Of a DNA stretch of 64,000 bases, positions 9,091 through 18,564 are shown one piece after another; the stretch's first letter is position 1; the number at the start of each line of letters is the position of its first letter. The stretch lies in the NCBI RefSeq assembly GCF_000298075.1, contig NZ_JH815593.1, positions 339,519 to 403,518 on the forward strand, written 5' to 3'. Source of the DNA: Staphylococcus massiliensis CCUG 55927. GTDB lineage: Bacteria; Bacillota; Bacilli; Staphylococcales; Staphylococcaceae. The notes beneath the pieces were generated by a model. It was not told the origin of the DNA and ran no database searches. It was given only the letters and a program-made list of their open reading frames with translations. The position numbers were made by a program, and so were the translations under genes.

Positions 9091-9333
9091 ATGGATGAGT
9101 ATGCAAAAGAGCATAAAGTTTTAACAACACTTTTAGGATTAGTCGTTATAGGCATGTTAGTATTAGATATACTTAATACCGTTGGGATTATTCACGGTGA
9201 AGCAAACTACTTACTAACTTTCAATACAATATTTGTCTTCTTAGCCTATATCGTTGAAAGCAGAAAGCTACAAATCATTTTTAGTACAATAGCATTAATA
9301 TTTATAATAGTTCATATCATTATTACTCATTAA
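9091..9333 (+). CDS. Small three-helix membrane protein, paralogue 4
   Basis: 80 residues with AAGGAG before the ATG. It has the family core GEANYLLTFNTIFVF then VESRKLQIIFSTIALIF and a charged N-terminus (DEYAKEHK) like paralogue 3. It stands alone, about 790 bases from the other three, but carries a terminator and repeat array like those after paralogue 3, so the whole block (gene, hairpin, array) was probably duplicated. Function unknown. Confidence 0.7.
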   Translation: MDEYAKEHKVLTTLLGLVVIGMLVLDILNTVGIIHGEANYLLTFNTIFVFLAYIVESRKLQIIFSTIALIFIIVHIIITH

Positions 9334-9341
9334 ATATTGTT

Positions 9342-9376
9342 GCGTCTAGGGTTTGGTACTCCAGACGCTTCTTTAT
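9342..9376 (+). terminator. Rho-independent terminator after paralogue 4
   Basis: Stem GCGTCT / AGACGC, extended through GG and CC around a short loop and followed by TTCTTTATTATT. Clearly homologous to the hairpin at 8312. Confidence 0.65.
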
Positions 9377-9410
9377 TATTAAGGGAAACGATTGATTATG
9401 ATTTTATTTG

Positions 9411-9610
9411 AGACTTGATGGTGAAACTCTCATCAAGTCTCAGGCCCTTTGAAACTTGATGACGAAACTGTAATCAAGTCTCAACCCCTTCCAAACTTGA
9501 TGGCGAAACTCTAATCAAGTCTCAGACCCTTCCAAACTTGATGAGCAACTCCTAATCAAGTCTCAGGCCCATCCAAACTTGATGGCGAAACTCTAATCAA
9601 GTTTCGCTAC
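9411..9610. repeat. 41-bp tandem array, family 1, copy b (5 units)
   Basis: Units start at 9411, 9452, 9493, 9534 and 9575, all exactly 41 bases apart, with the same arms ACTTGAT / ATCAAGT as the array at 8384. The unit at 9534 carries the variant linker GAGCAACTCCTA, matching the third unit of the other array, which shows common descent. Nothing in it looks coding. Confidence 0.92.
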
Positions 9611-9652
9611 GGCACGTAACCTCCATTTTCAAGAAAATCCCTCAAACCAATC

Positions 9653-9699
9653 AAAAAAGCGACAACTGATCTAGCCTTAACACTAGAACAAGTTGTCGC
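9653..9699 (-). terminator. Terminator of the Prli42-like gene
   Basis: On the minus strand GCGACAACT ... AGTTGTCGC forms a 9-bp stem followed by TTTTTT. A smaller CTAG/CTAG pair lies inside the loop. Confidence 0.75.
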
Positions 9700-9729
9700 G
9701 TCGCTCATTTTATATTATGATTTCTTAAT

Positions 9730-9828
9730 TTATCCCATCATTGGCGCTAAGCTGGATAATAATAGCGCTACTACTACTGCGATTAACATCACAATAACTA
9801 CGATTCTACGTATGTTTCCGTTTCTCAT
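9730..9828 (-). CDS. Prli42-like small membrane protein
   Basis: 32 codons, too short for usual gene calling. The start is well set by GGAGGT, seven bases before the ATG. A basic head (MRNGNIRRI) is followed by one hydrophobic helix (about residues 9-29) and a short tail LAPMMG. This size and layout match Prli42, a conserved Firmicutes protein described in Listeria as a membrane anchor of the stressosome; the family assignment is from remembered pattern, not a search. It has its own terminator at 9653 and sits alone between the repeat array and the M20 peptidase gene. Confidence 0.7.
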   Translation of the reverse strand: MRNGNIRRIVVIVMLIAVVVALLLSSLAPMMG

Positions 9829-9850
9829 ATTTGAACCTCCAAAATATTAT

Positions 9851-9870
9851 CTTGGTATTATTATACCGAG
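9851..9870. promoter_or_regulatory. Inverted repeat over the likely promoter of the Prli42-like gene
   Basis: CTTGGTATTATTATACCGAG is a near-perfect dyad (arms CTTGGTAT / ATACCGAG with one mismatch). On the minus strand it includes TATAAT, placed about 30 bases before the small gene, so a regulator bound here would cover the -10 box. No specific regulator is implied. Confidence 0.35.
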
Positions 9871-9963
9871 ATTAATTCATGAATTCTAGTACATTTCGTG
9901 AAACCGTCGTGTTAAGATATATGCGTATGCAACCATAAGACGAATAGAGATAAGGATGAAAAT

Positions 9964-11073
9964 ATGAACAAAGCGCGTCTACGTAAAACTTTCATGGAAC
10001 TCGTTCAAATCGATTCTGTATCAGGTCACGAAGGTCAGCTACAACGTTATTTAAAGCAAGCATTTGCCGAATTAGACTTTGAAGTACAAGAAGATGACGC
10101 CATGAACGACACGGGTTTCGGTGCGAACAACCTCATTTATACGCTTGAAGCGAATGCACCGTATCAGCACGCGATGTTGTTTACGAGCCACATGGACACG
10201 GTTCAACCAGGTCAGAACGTGAAACCTATCATTCAAGACGGTTACATATATTCAGAGGGCGAGACGATACTGGGTGCTGATGATAAAGCAGGCATCGCAG
10301 TACTCCTCGAAACATTTAAAACGATTCAAGAAGACGCACTCCCGCATGGTAAGATTCAAATCCTGCTCACAATTGGCGAAGAGTCAGGGCTTCTCGGAAT
10401 CAAAGCGCTAGACCCTGACATGATTAAGAGTGATATGGGATTCACGCTTGATGCTACGAAACCAGTAGGCGAAACCGTTATCGGCGGACCTGCACGCACG
10501 CATTTTAAAGTGGCGATTATTGCTCCCCCTGGAAAAGCCCAACTCAGTGCCACTCAAATCGCAAGCAGGGTCATCCAACAACTTGAACTTGGAACAATCG
10601 ACGAACAAACGAAAGTAACGCTCATGAAAATGGGCGGTGAACCGTTCGCTAAAAGCGACGCGGTACGACTTGAATTTGAACTTAAGTCCTTCTCAAATGA
10701 AACTATTAGACAAGTCGCACGAACAATGAAGCAAACGATTGAAGAAACTACTTCGATGCTAAATGCGAAAGCACTGATGGAAATAATCGAACTCTATCCA
10801 GCCTTCAAAGTTCAGGAAGATACGAATGTCGTGACCATCGCTGAAGAAAGTGCTAAGCGTATAGGACTTGAACCAGAAACATCTACCGTACTAAGCGGGT
10901 CAGATGGTACAATTCTAAACCAATACGGGCTTGAAACGGTTATCCTTGGTGTCGGCTTTGAAGACATTCATACGACATCTGAAAGAATCGCGATACAAAG
11001 CCTAGAGGATTTAACGAGGCAAACGCTTGAAATAATTGCGCTAGGGCTTTTCAAAGAGAGTGAATTAATATGA
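9964..11073 (+). CDS. M20 family metallopeptidase, tripeptidase T-like
   Basis: 369 residues. Zinc-site motifs of M20 peptidases are visible: SHMDTVQPG near residue 75, LGADDKAGIAVLLE near 103-116, and the catalytic glutamates in IGEESGLLG near 138. The dimerisation domain lies between, and the C-terminus has SGSDGTILNQYG and VGFEDIHTTSE with the last zinc histidine. Cytosolic release of N-terminal residues from tripeptides is the likely activity. The homologue sits in the same place before gnd in staphylococci. There is no clear terminator between it and gnd. It could equally be called PepT2-like. Confidence 0.85.
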   Translation: MNKARLRKTFMELVQIDSVSGHEGQLQRYLKQAFAELDFEVQEDDAMNDTGFGANNLIYTLEANAPYQHAMLFTSHMDTVQPGQNVKPIIQDGYIYSEGETILGADDKAGIAVLLETFKTIQEDALPHGKIQILLTIGEESGLLGIKALDPDMIKSDMGFTLDATKPVGETVIGGPARTHFKVAIIAPPGKAQLSATQIASRVIQQLELGTIDEQTKVTLMKMGGEPFAKSDAVRLEFELKSFSNETIRQVARTMKQTIEETTSMLNAKALMEIIELYPAFKVQEDTNVVTIAEESAKRIGLEPETSTVLSGSDGTILNQYGLETVILGVGFEDIHTTSERIAIQSLEDLTRQTLEIIALGLFKESELI

Positions 11074-11132
11074 AAGTTGTGTTCGAAATATGGTACAATC
11101 AATTTGAATTTATAATAAGAGAGGTATGACAA

Positions 11133-12539
11133 ATGACACAAGATATTGGTGTAATCGGATTAGCAGTAATGGGTAAAAACCTTGCGTGGAACATCGAATC
11201 ACGCGGCAATACTGTATCTGTATATAATCGTTCTAGAGAAAAAACTGACGAAATGATTCAAGAATCAGAAGGGAAGAACATTGTTCCAACGTATTCTCTT
11301 GAAGAATTTGTGCAATCGTTAGAAAAGCCTCGTAAAATTTTATTAATGGTAAAAGCAGGCCAAGCTACTGATGCGACAATCGATCAATTATTACCTTTAT
11401 TAGATTATGATGACATCTTAATCGACGGTGGTAACACGAACTATAACGACACGATCCGTCGTAACAAAGCTTTAGCTGAAAGTGGTATCAACTTCATCGG
11501 TACAGGCGTTTCAGGTGGTGAAATTGGTGCGTTAACTGGACCTTCGATAATGCCTGGTGGTCAAAAGGAAGCGTATCTTAAAGTGAAAGATATCTTAGAA
11601 TCAATCGCTGCGAAAGCTGAAGACGGTGAACCATGTGTAAACTACATCGGTCCTAATGGCGCCGGTCACTATGTGAAGATGGTGCATAATGGTATTGAGT
11701 ATGCGGATATGCAGCTAATTGCAGAAAGTTATATCTTAATGAAAGATTTATTAGGTATGACGCACACTGAGATCTCAAATACGTTCAAAGAGTGGAATCA
11801 AGGTGAGCTTGAAAGTTACCTAATTGAAATCACTGGCGATATCTTTAGTAAAGTTGACGATGACGGTAAAGTGCTCGTTGAACAAATTATGGATAAAGCT
11901 GGTCAGAAAGGTACTGGTAAGTGGACGTCTATCAATGCATTAGAACTTGGCGTACCTTTAACAATCATCACTGAATCTGTATTCGCGCGTTTCATTTCTT
12001 CATTAAAGGATGAGCGTACAAATGCTTCAAAAGCCCTTCACGGTCCTAAAGCAAACTTTGAAGGCGATAAAGCAGACTTCTTAGAAAAGATTCGTAAAGC
12101 CTTATACATGAGTAAAATTTGTTCATACGCTCAAGGTTTCCACCAAATGGCTGAAGCAAGTAAAGCTTACGAGTGGAACTTACAACTTGGCGAATTAGCG
12201 ATGATCTGGCGTGAAGGTTGTATTATCCGTGCGCAATTCTTACAAAAGATTAAAGACGCATATGACAACAATGCAGAACTTGAAAACTTATTATTAGACG
12301 ATTACTTCAAAGACATCGTGACAACATACCAAGATAGCTTACGTGACGTTGTGGCAGAAGGTGTTAAGAACGGTGTAGCAACACCTGGTTTCTCAGCAAG
12401 TATTAACTACTATGACAGCTATCGTACAGAGAACCTACCAGCTAACCTTATCCAAGCACAACGTGACTACTTCGGTGCACATACGTACGAACGTAAGGAT
12501 AAAGAAGGCGTCTTCCATACAGAATGGAACAAAGGATAA
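11133..12539 (+). CDS. gnd: 6-phosphogluconate dehydrogenase (decarboxylating)
   Basis: 468 residues, full length. The NADP-binding motif GLAVMGKN is at residues 9-16; [19 protein letters not shown], and the catalytic lysine/asparagine region [17 protein letters not shown] follow. The C-terminal tail binding the neighbouring subunit is intact. It catalyses the third oxidative step of the pentose phosphate pathway, giving ribulose 5-phosphate and NADPH; zwf, the first step, is 11 kb away on the other strand. Two terminators in a row close this transcript. Confidence 0.95.
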   Translation: MTQDIGVIGLAVMGKNLAWNIESRGNTVSVYNRSREKTDEMIQESEGKNIVPTYSLEEFVQSLEKPRKILLMVKAGQATDATIDQLLPLLDYDDILIDGGNTNYNDTIRRNKALAESGINFIGTGVSGGEIGALTGPSIMPGGQKEAYLKVKDILESIAAKAEDGEPCVNYIGPNGAGHYVKMVHNGIEYADMQLIAESYILMKDLLGMTHTEISNTFKEWNQGELESYLIEITGDIFSKVDDDGKVLVEQIMDKAGQKGTGKWTSINALELGVPLTIITESVFARFISSLKDERTNASKALHGPKANFEGDKADFLEKIRKALYMSKICSYAQGFHQMAEASKAYEWNLQLGELAMIWREGCIIRAQFLQKIKDAYDNNAELENLLLDDYFKDIVTTYQDSLRDVVAEGVKNGVATPGFSASINYYDSYRTENLPANLIQAQRDYFGAHTYERKDKEGVFHTEWNKG

Positions 12540-12555
12540 ATTAATATTAATTTTT

Positions 12556-12590
12556 GAAAATCGGGGCGACACGTCGCTCCGAATTTTTTT
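12556..12590 (+). terminator. gnd terminator 1
   Basis: GAAAATCGGGGCGAC and GTCGCTCCGAATTTTTTT form a long stem with a 2-base AC centre, one mismatch and a run of seven T. Confidence 0.8.
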
Positions 12591-12600
12591 ATATCTAAGT

Positions 12601-12632
12601 CCCGAACTTCATATTGAAGTTCAGGGCTTTTT
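12601..12632 (+). terminator. gnd terminator 2
   Basis: CCCGAACTTC / GAAGTTCAGGG stem with a single bulge and ATATT loop, followed by CTTTTTAT. It stands immediately before the restriction-modification operon. Confidence 0.6.
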
Positions 12633-12820
12633 ATATACCTATTAATTATCAAGCTTCAAGCTACTTTATATACTATCTGCATAAATTCATTTAAATTCTA
12701 AGAAGCTTTATATTTTTATATAAACTTAAACACAATTTAGCTATACTGAATATAAATATAAATATAATTGTCGTAAATGTAAGATTTATGATTTTAACTT
12801 TTATTTTATGGGGTGGCGGT

Positions 12821-15598
12821 ATGGCATATCAAAGCGAATTACAACTTGAAAATGATGTATTACAGCGTTTGAGTGAAATCGGCTATGAACGCGTGAACAT
12901 CCATAATAAACAAACTTTAGAAGCTAATTTTCGTCAAATTATTAATGATAGACACCGTGATAAACTCGATGGTAAACCTTTATCTGACAAAGAATTTGAA
13001 CGATTAATGCTTGATATAAACGGTAAAAGTGTATTCGATAGTGCATTGATTTTGCGAGACAAGTACGTCTTAAAGCGTGACGATGAATCTATCGTTTACC
13101 TCGACTTCTTAAATAAACAGAAGTGGTGCAAGAACACGTTTCAAGTCGCAAACCAAGTGAACGATCGCAAAGACTATCGCAGTCGCTATGACGTGACAAT
13201 CCTGATTAATGGTCTACCGCTCGTGCAAATTGAGCTTAAACGTAGTGGTGTTGCTATTACTGAAGCGTTTAACCAAGTGAAGCGATACCACAAACAAAGT
13301 TTCACAGGTTTATTCCGATACATACAACTCTTCGTCATTAGTAATAAAATGAAAACGCGTTACTTTGCAAATAGTGATAAAGAACTTCTTAAAGGTTTTA
13401 TGTTTTATTGGAGTGACGAAGCCAATAAACGTATTAATCACTTAAAAGATTTCATAGATGCTTTCTTATCGCCATGTAAGCTCGCTAAAATGATAAGTCG
13501 TTACATGATCGTTAACGAAGCTGATCGTATACTGATGGCACTTCGTCCGTATCAAGTTTATGCAGTTGAGGCATTGATTAATCAAGCGCTTGAAACAAAC
13601 AACAATGGTTATATTTGGCATACAACTGGGAGCGGTAAAACACTAACGTCTTTTAAATCAAGCCAAGTACTTGCTGAAGAACCAGATATTAAGAAAGTCA
13701 TCTTTTTAGTCGACCGTAATGATTTAGATGACCAAACATTAAGAGAATTTAATAAGTTTCAAGCTGATTCGGTAGACGATACTGAGAATACGAAGAAATT
13801 ACTCGAGCAATTAGCAAATCCGTCTCAAAAATTGCTTATCAATACGATTCAAAAAATATCACATGCGATTAAAAGCGGTGACGATATTCTAAAACGCTAT
13901 GAAAACGATAAAGTGATATTCATTATAGACGAATGCCATCGTTCTCAATTCGGTGAGATGCATCGCTTAATACGTAAACAATTTAAGAATGCGCAATACT
14001 TCGGGTTTACAGGTACTCCGCGATTTGAAGAGAATAAGAGTAATGACGGGCGTGCAACGTCAGATATATTTGGACGCTGCTTGCATACGTACTTAATCAA
14101 GGATGCGATTCGAGATGGTAACGTATTAGGTTTCTCTATAGATTACATGAATACACTTGACGTTAAGGATGAACTCGATGAGAGCGAAACTGCAGATAAG
14201 ATCAATACAGAAGAAGTTTGGATGGCTGATGAACGTTTGAGTCAAATTATGCGTCATATTGTAGATCATTATGACAATAAAACTGTAAACCGAAAGTATA
14301 CAAGTATCTTAGCGGTCCAAAGTATCCCTATGGCGTTAAAATACTATAATCTTTTTAGTCAAGCTAAGGCGCAAGGGTTACATGATTTAAATGTTACAAC
14401 GATATTTTCATTAAGACCAAATGAGGATGTTAAAGAAGACGACCGAGAAGCAACACGTGATGCTTTAGAAAGGGTCATGCAGGACTACAACCTCATCTTC
14501 GATACGAATCACTCGACAGAGAATACGGATAGTTACTTTAAAGATGTATCGAAACGCATGCGAGAAGTAATCCCTGGTCAAAAAATTGATATCCTTATCG
14601 TCGTTAACATGTTTTTAACTGGCTTCGATAGTCGTAAACTCAATACCCTTTATGTAGATAAAAAACTTCAATTCCATGAGCTTATTCAAGCTTATTCACG
14701 TATAAATCGGGTCGAAAAGGAAACGAAGCCTTATGGCAATATCGTATGTTATCGAAACTTAAAGGCGCGTACGGACGAAGCTATTGAAATCTTTTCACAA
14801 ACCGATAATACGGATTTAGTTCTTGAACCTCAATATCAAGATGTTTTAAACGAGTTTAAAGACTTAGTTGATCAATTAAACTTAATTGCGCCGACACCAG
14901 AGTCCGTTGACTTACTAGAAGGTGAGGAAGAACAAAAGGACTTTGTCTTAACTTATAGAAGAATGCTAGGTTTGCTTGAGCGACTTAAGATGAGAGATGA
15001 CTACCAGGCTCGTGATCTAGGTATTTCAGAACAAGACATTCAAGATTATAAAGGTAAGTATCAACATATTTACGACCGCGTGATCAAGCGCCGAGATTCA
15101 GATGCGGTATCTATACTTGAAGACATTGATTTCAAGATAGAGATGTTACACAACGACGTCATAAATGTTCAGTACATACTCGACCTCATTCAAGATATTA
15201 ATTTAAGGGATATAGTCGAGCGCGATGAACAGCGTAAGCAAATTCATAACATGCTTAAGAAAGCAATCGATGATCAAGTTCGCCTTAAGGCTGACTTAAT
15301 TCGAGAGTTTATAGATGAAGTTGTCCCTCAACTTGAAGTTGGAACAGATATGAATGAAGCTTACCTTAACTTTGAAGAGCAAGCTAAAGTTCAAGAAATT
15401 CACGACTTCGCAACGGACACAGATTTCTCACAACGTGAACTGACGTCGCTATTAGACGAGTACGAATTTAGCGGTAACATCAACCGTAATCAAGTTGATT
15501 CAAAGCTTAAAGGAAGTTTTATTAAACGCAGAAAGAAGATTGATAAAATAACGAACTTCATTAAAGAAGTCGCAATTAAATATGGATTAAGTGGTTAG
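12821..15598 (+). CDS. hsdR: Type I restriction enzyme R subunit (HsdR)
   Basis: 925 residues from ATG 12821 (MAYQSE), which is preceded by GGGGTGG; an in-frame ATG at 12788 adds an atypical hydrophobic leader. The N-terminal nuclease domain shows [20 protein letters not shown], with the acidic and E-x-K residues of the PD-(D/E)XK site. The translocase has Walker [14 protein letters not shown] near residue 267, the DECH box IIDECHRSQ near 370, FGFTGTP, and motif [12 protein letters not shown]-terminal helical domain binds the methylase. It cuts DNA unmodified at the site chosen by HsdS. The layout resembles the staphylococcal Sau1 enzymes, but with hsdR directly before hsdM. Confidence 0.95.
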   Translation: MAYQSELQLENDVLQRLSEIGYERVNIHNKQTLEANFRQIINDRHRDKLDGKPLSDKEFERLMLDINGKSVFDSALILRDKYVLKRDDESIVYLDFLNKQKWCKNTFQVANQVNDRKDYRSRYDVTILINGLPLVQIELKRSGVAITEAFNQVKRYHKQSFTGLFRYIQLFVISNKMKTRYFANSDKELLKGFMFYWSDEANKRINHLKDFIDAFLSPCKLAKMISRYMIVNEADRILMALRPYQVYAVEALINQALETNNNGYIWHTTGSGKTLTSFKSSQVLAEEPDIKKVIFLVDRNDLDDQTLREFNKFQADSVDDTENTKKLLEQLANPSQKLLINTIQKISHAIKSGDDILKRYENDKVIFIIDECHRSQFGEMHRLIRKQFKNAQYFGFTGTPRFEENKSNDGRATSDIFGRCLHTYLIKDAIRDGNVLGFSIDYMNTLDVKDELDESETADKINTEEVWMADERLSQIMRHIVDHYDNKTVNRKYTSILAVQSIPMALKYYNLFSQAKAQGLHDLNVTTIFSLRPNEDVKEDDREATRDALERVMQDYNLIFDTNHSTENTDSYFKDVSKRMREVIPGQKIDILIVVNMFLTGFDSRKLNTLYVDKKLQFHELIQAYSRINRVEKETKPYGNIVCYRNLKARTDEAIEIFSQTDNTDLVLEPQYQDVLNEFKDLVDQLNLIAPTPESVDLLEGEEEQKDFVLTYRRMLGLLERLKMRDDYQARDLGISEQDIQDYKGKYQHIYDRVIKRRDSDAVSILEDIDFKIEMLHNDVINVQYILDLIQDINLRDIVERDEQRKQIHNMLKKAIDDQVRLKADLIREFIDEVVPQLEVGTDMNEAYLNFEEQAKVQEIHDFATDTDFSQRELTSLLDEYEFSGNINRNQVDSKLKGSFIKRRKKIDKITNFIKEVAIKYGLSG

Positions 15599-15656
15599 AA
15601 GATAGCTTTTATTACTATCACTTTATGAAAAGCATTATTAAGAAGTGAACAATGAA

Positions 15657-15698
15657 CCCGTTAGAGACATAGAAAACACGGCTTCGTCGTTCAACGGG
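15657..15698 (+). promoter_or_regulatory. Inverted repeat overlapping the hsdM ribosome binding site
   Basis: CCCGTT (15657-15662) pairs with AACGGG (15693-15698), and the last three G are the first bases of the hsdM site GGGAGG. A small ACG/CGT hairpin lies inside. The structure could limit hsdM translation. It is only a 6-bp stem, so this is tentative. Confidence 0.3.
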
Positions 15699-15709
15699 AG
15701 GAAATACAG

Positions 15710-17275
15710 GTGTCTATAACTGAAAAACAACGCATGCAACAGGCAGAACTTCAGAAGAAATTATGGAGTATCGCGAATGATCTGCGTGGGAACATGGATG
15801 CAAGTGAATTTAGAAACTATATCTTAGGATTAATCTTCTATCGTTACCTTTCTGAGAAAACGGAACGACAAGTGGAACGCATGTTAAACGATGATGAAGA
15901 CGATGGTATCTCTTACGAAGAAGCGTGGGAGAACCCTGAGTATCGAGAGGCAATCGAAGAAGAACTCATCAAACGTATTGGCTTCGTTGTAGAGCCTCAA
16001 GACTTATTTGGTCATTTAATTACAAAGATCGAACACCAAACTTTCGAAATAGAAGATCTTCACCGTGCAGTAAATAAGATAGAGGAGTCAACTAAAGGTG
16101 AAGAAAGTGAAGAAGACTTCTATCATTTATTCGAAGATATGGACTTAAATTCTACGCGCTTAGGTAATACTAACGCCACACGCACGAAGCTTATTTCTAA
16201 AGTTATGATGAATTTATCAACATTACCGTTTAATGATGGCGATGTAGAAATTGATATGTTAGGCGATGCTTATGAGTACTTAATCGGTCAATTTGCGGCA
16301 AACGCTGGTAAGAAAGCTGGCGAATTCTATACACCACAACAAGTGTCTAAAATTTTATCTAAAATTGTAACGACTGATAAAACGGATTTACGTCATGTTT
16401 ACGACCCTACGTGTGGTTCAGCATCATTATTATTACGCATAGGTCGTGAAGCAAATGTACGTGAATATTACGGTCAAGAATACAATAATACGACATATAA
16501 CTTAGCACGTATGAATATGTTACTGCACGATGTGAACTATACACGCTTCTCTATAGAGAATGGAGATACACTTGAACAACCGGCATTTGAAGGTAAGAAG
16601 TTTGAAGCGGTTGTCGCAAACCCACCATACAGTGCCAAGTGGAGTGCTGATTCTAAATTCCTAGATGATGAACGTTTCAGTAATTATAGCAAACTCGCGC
16701 CAAAATCTAAGGCTGACTTTGCGTTCATTCAACATATGATTCATTACCTTGATGATAATGGCACAATGGCTGTTGTTTTACCTCATGGTGTCTTATTCCG
16801 TGGGGCAGCAGAAGGAACTATTCGTCGTTATATGATTGAACAGAAAAACTATTTAGATGCGGTAATCGGATTACCTGCGAACCTTTTTTACGGTACGAGT
16901 ATTCCTACATGTATCTTAGTATTTAAAAAATGTCGTAAATCAGAAGATGATGTATTATTTATTGATGCCTCTCAGTCGTTCGAGAAGGGCAAAAATCAAA
17001 ACCACATTACTGATGAAGATGTCGATAAAATAGTTGACACATATCGCAATAGAGAAGCTATCGATAAATTTAGTTACAACGCCACTTTACAAGAAATCGA
17101 AGAAAACGACTTCAACTTAAATATACCACGCTATGTTGATACATTCGAAGAAGAAGAACCAGTGGATCTCAATAAAGTTCAACAAGAACTTAAAGATATT
17201 GAAAAAGAAATCGCTGAAGTCGAGAAAGAAATACAAGGTTACTTAAAAGAATTAGGAGTCGCTAACCATGACTAA
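15710..17275 (+). CDS. hsdM: Type I DNA adenine methyltransferase M subunit (HsdM)
   Basis: 521 residues from a GTG start with GGGAGG nine bases upstream. The N-terminal helical domain (LRGNMDASEFRNYILGL) is followed by the methylase fold: the S-adenosylmethionine motif YDPTCGSASLLL near residue 231 and the catalytic NPPY near 303-306. The C-terminal coiled coil (KDIEKEIAEVEKEIQGY) would contact HsdS. It methylates adenine in the HsdS target and forms the M2S core. The last 8 bases overlap hsdS, so the two are translationally coupled. A 111-base gap separates it from hsdR. Confidence 0.95.
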   Translation: MSITEKQRMQQAELQKKLWSIANDLRGNMDASEFRNYILGLIFYRYLSEKTERQVERMLNDDEDDGISYEEAWENPEYREAIEEELIKRIGFVVEPQDLFGHLITKIEHQTFEIEDLHRAVNKIEESTKGEESEEDFYHLFEDMDLNSTRLGNTNATRTKLISKVMMNLSTLPFNDGDVEIDMLGDAYEYLIGQFAANAGKKAGEFYTPQQVSKILSKIVTTDKTDLRHVYDPTCGSASLLLRIGREANVREYYGQEYNNTTYNLARMNMLLHDVNYTRFSIENGDTLEQPAFEGKKFEAVVANPPYSAKWSADSKFLDDERFSNYSKLAPKSKADFAFIQHMIHYLDDNGTMAVVLPHGVLFRGAAEGTIRRYMIEQKNYLDAVIGLPANLFYGTSIPTCILVFKKCRKSEDDVLFIDASQSFEKGKNQNHITDEDVDKIVDTYRNREAIDKFSYNATLQEIEENDFNLNIPRYVDTFEEEEPVDLNKVQQELKDIEKEIAEVEKEIQGYLKELGVANHD

Positions 17276-18500
17276 CGATAAAAGAAAAGTTCCAGAACTA
17301 CGATTTCCAGGATTTAAAAATGAATGGGAAGAGGGTTTAGTAGGTGACAATTTTACTTTTAAAAATGGGATTAATAAAGGTAAGGAATATTTTGGACATG
17401 GTATACCAATAATAAACTTTAAAGACGTATATAATAATAGAGCTATCTATTTCGATAATTTAGAGGGAAGGGTAGAAGCTAGTTTATCTGAAATCAAAAA
17501 CTTTTCTGTTAGACAAGGTGATGTTTTTTTTACTAGAACAAGTGAAGTTATAGAAGAAATAGGTCTGCCAGCTGTAGCAATGTCAGACATGGGTAGTACG
17601 GTTTTTAGTGGATTTGTATTGAGAGCTAGACCAAAAGATAATTGCAATCTATCCAGTGATTTATTTAAAAAATATGTTTTTATTACGAACTTGTTTAGAA
17701 AAGAAATGATGATAAAAAGTTCTATGACTACGAGAGCATTAACTTCTGGACAAGCTATAAGTAATATGAAATACATGTATCCTAAACAACATAAAGAACA
17801 ACATATACTTGGTAATTTTTTTAGCAAACTCGACCACTTAATCGAACTTGAAGAGAAAAAACTTGAGTTACTTGAACTACAGAAGAAAGGGTACATGCAA
17901 CAAATCTTCTCCCAAAAGCTACGATTTAAAGATGAAAATGGGAATGATTATCCTGAGTGGGAAGAGAAGAAATTAAGCGATGTAGCATTGACATATAGTG
18001 GAGGAACCCCAAGTTCTATAAACAAAAGTTTCTATAATGGTACAATTCCATTCATTAGATCTGGAGAAATTGGTGAAATTTCAACTGAACTTAAAATAAG
18101 TGAAAAAGCATTACAAAATTCTTCGGCTAAAATGATAAAAGAAGGCGATATTTTATACGCATTATATGGAGCTACCAGTGGGGAAGTGGCGATAAGTAAA
18201 ATCGATGGTGCAATTAACCAAGCAATCTTATGCATACGAACTGATGAATACCCTTCTTATTTATACTACTATTTGAAATACAAAAAAAATCATATTATCA
18301 AGACTTTTTTACAGGGTGGACAAGGAAATTTATCAGCAAAAATTATTAAAAGTATCCTAATAATATTGCCGTCACTAGAGGAACAAGCTTATATTGGTAA
18401 TCTTCTAAGCAAAGTAGATAATCTAATCAATCTTAAAGAAAAAAAAGTTAATTTACTTAGACAACAAAAACAAGGTCTTTTGCAAAAAATGTTTATTTAA
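17268..18500 (+). CDS. hsdS: Type I restriction-modification specificity subunit (HsdS)
   Basis: 410 residues with the classical duplicated layout: target recognition domain 1 (about 10-170), a helical spacer (FFSKLDHLIELEEKKLELL...), target recognition domain 2 (about 225-370), and a second helical repeat at the C-terminus (LLSKVDNLINLKEKKVNLL). Each half opens with a related start (PELRFPGFKNEWEE and DENGNDYPEWEEKKL). The recognition domains are richer in A and T than the conserved helices and the flanking hsdM, as expected from domain exchange. The DNA target cannot be predicted by reading. No inverted second hsdS is present, so no phase-switching cassette is seen here. Confidence 0.93.
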   Translation: MTNDKRKVPELRFPGFKNEWEEGLVGDNFTFKNGINKGKEYFGHGIPIINFKDVYNNRAIYFDNLEGRVEASLSEIKNFSVRQGDVFFTRTSEVIEEIGLPAVAMSDMGSTVFSGFVLRARPKDNCNLSSDLFKKYVFITNLFRKEMMIKSSMTTRALTSGQAISNMKYMYPKQHKEQHILGNFFSKLDHLIELEEKKLELLELQKKGYMQQIFSQKLRFKDENGNDYPEWEEKKLSDVALTYSGGTPSSINKSFYNGTIPFIRSGEIGEISTELKISEKALQNSSAKMIKEGDILYALYGATSGEVAISKIDGAINQAILCIRTDEYPSYLYYYLKYKKNHIIKTFLQGGQGNLSAKIIKSILIILPSLEEQAYIGNLLSKVDNLINLKEKKVNLLRQQKQGLLQKMFI

Positions 18501-18564
18501 TAATCATTATATGATTAAATAAATACAATGCTATACAAATTTAATCTTTTAAAGAAGTGAAAAT

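Noticed and set aside
8384-9610. CRISPR or plasmid-type iterons of an origin
   Set aside because: Period and arms match the other 41-bp arrays; no replication initiator gene lies nearby and this is core chromosome.
12412-12652. Small frames across the end of gnd and its terminators
   Set aside because: They lie over two terminators in both directions and have no ribosome sites.
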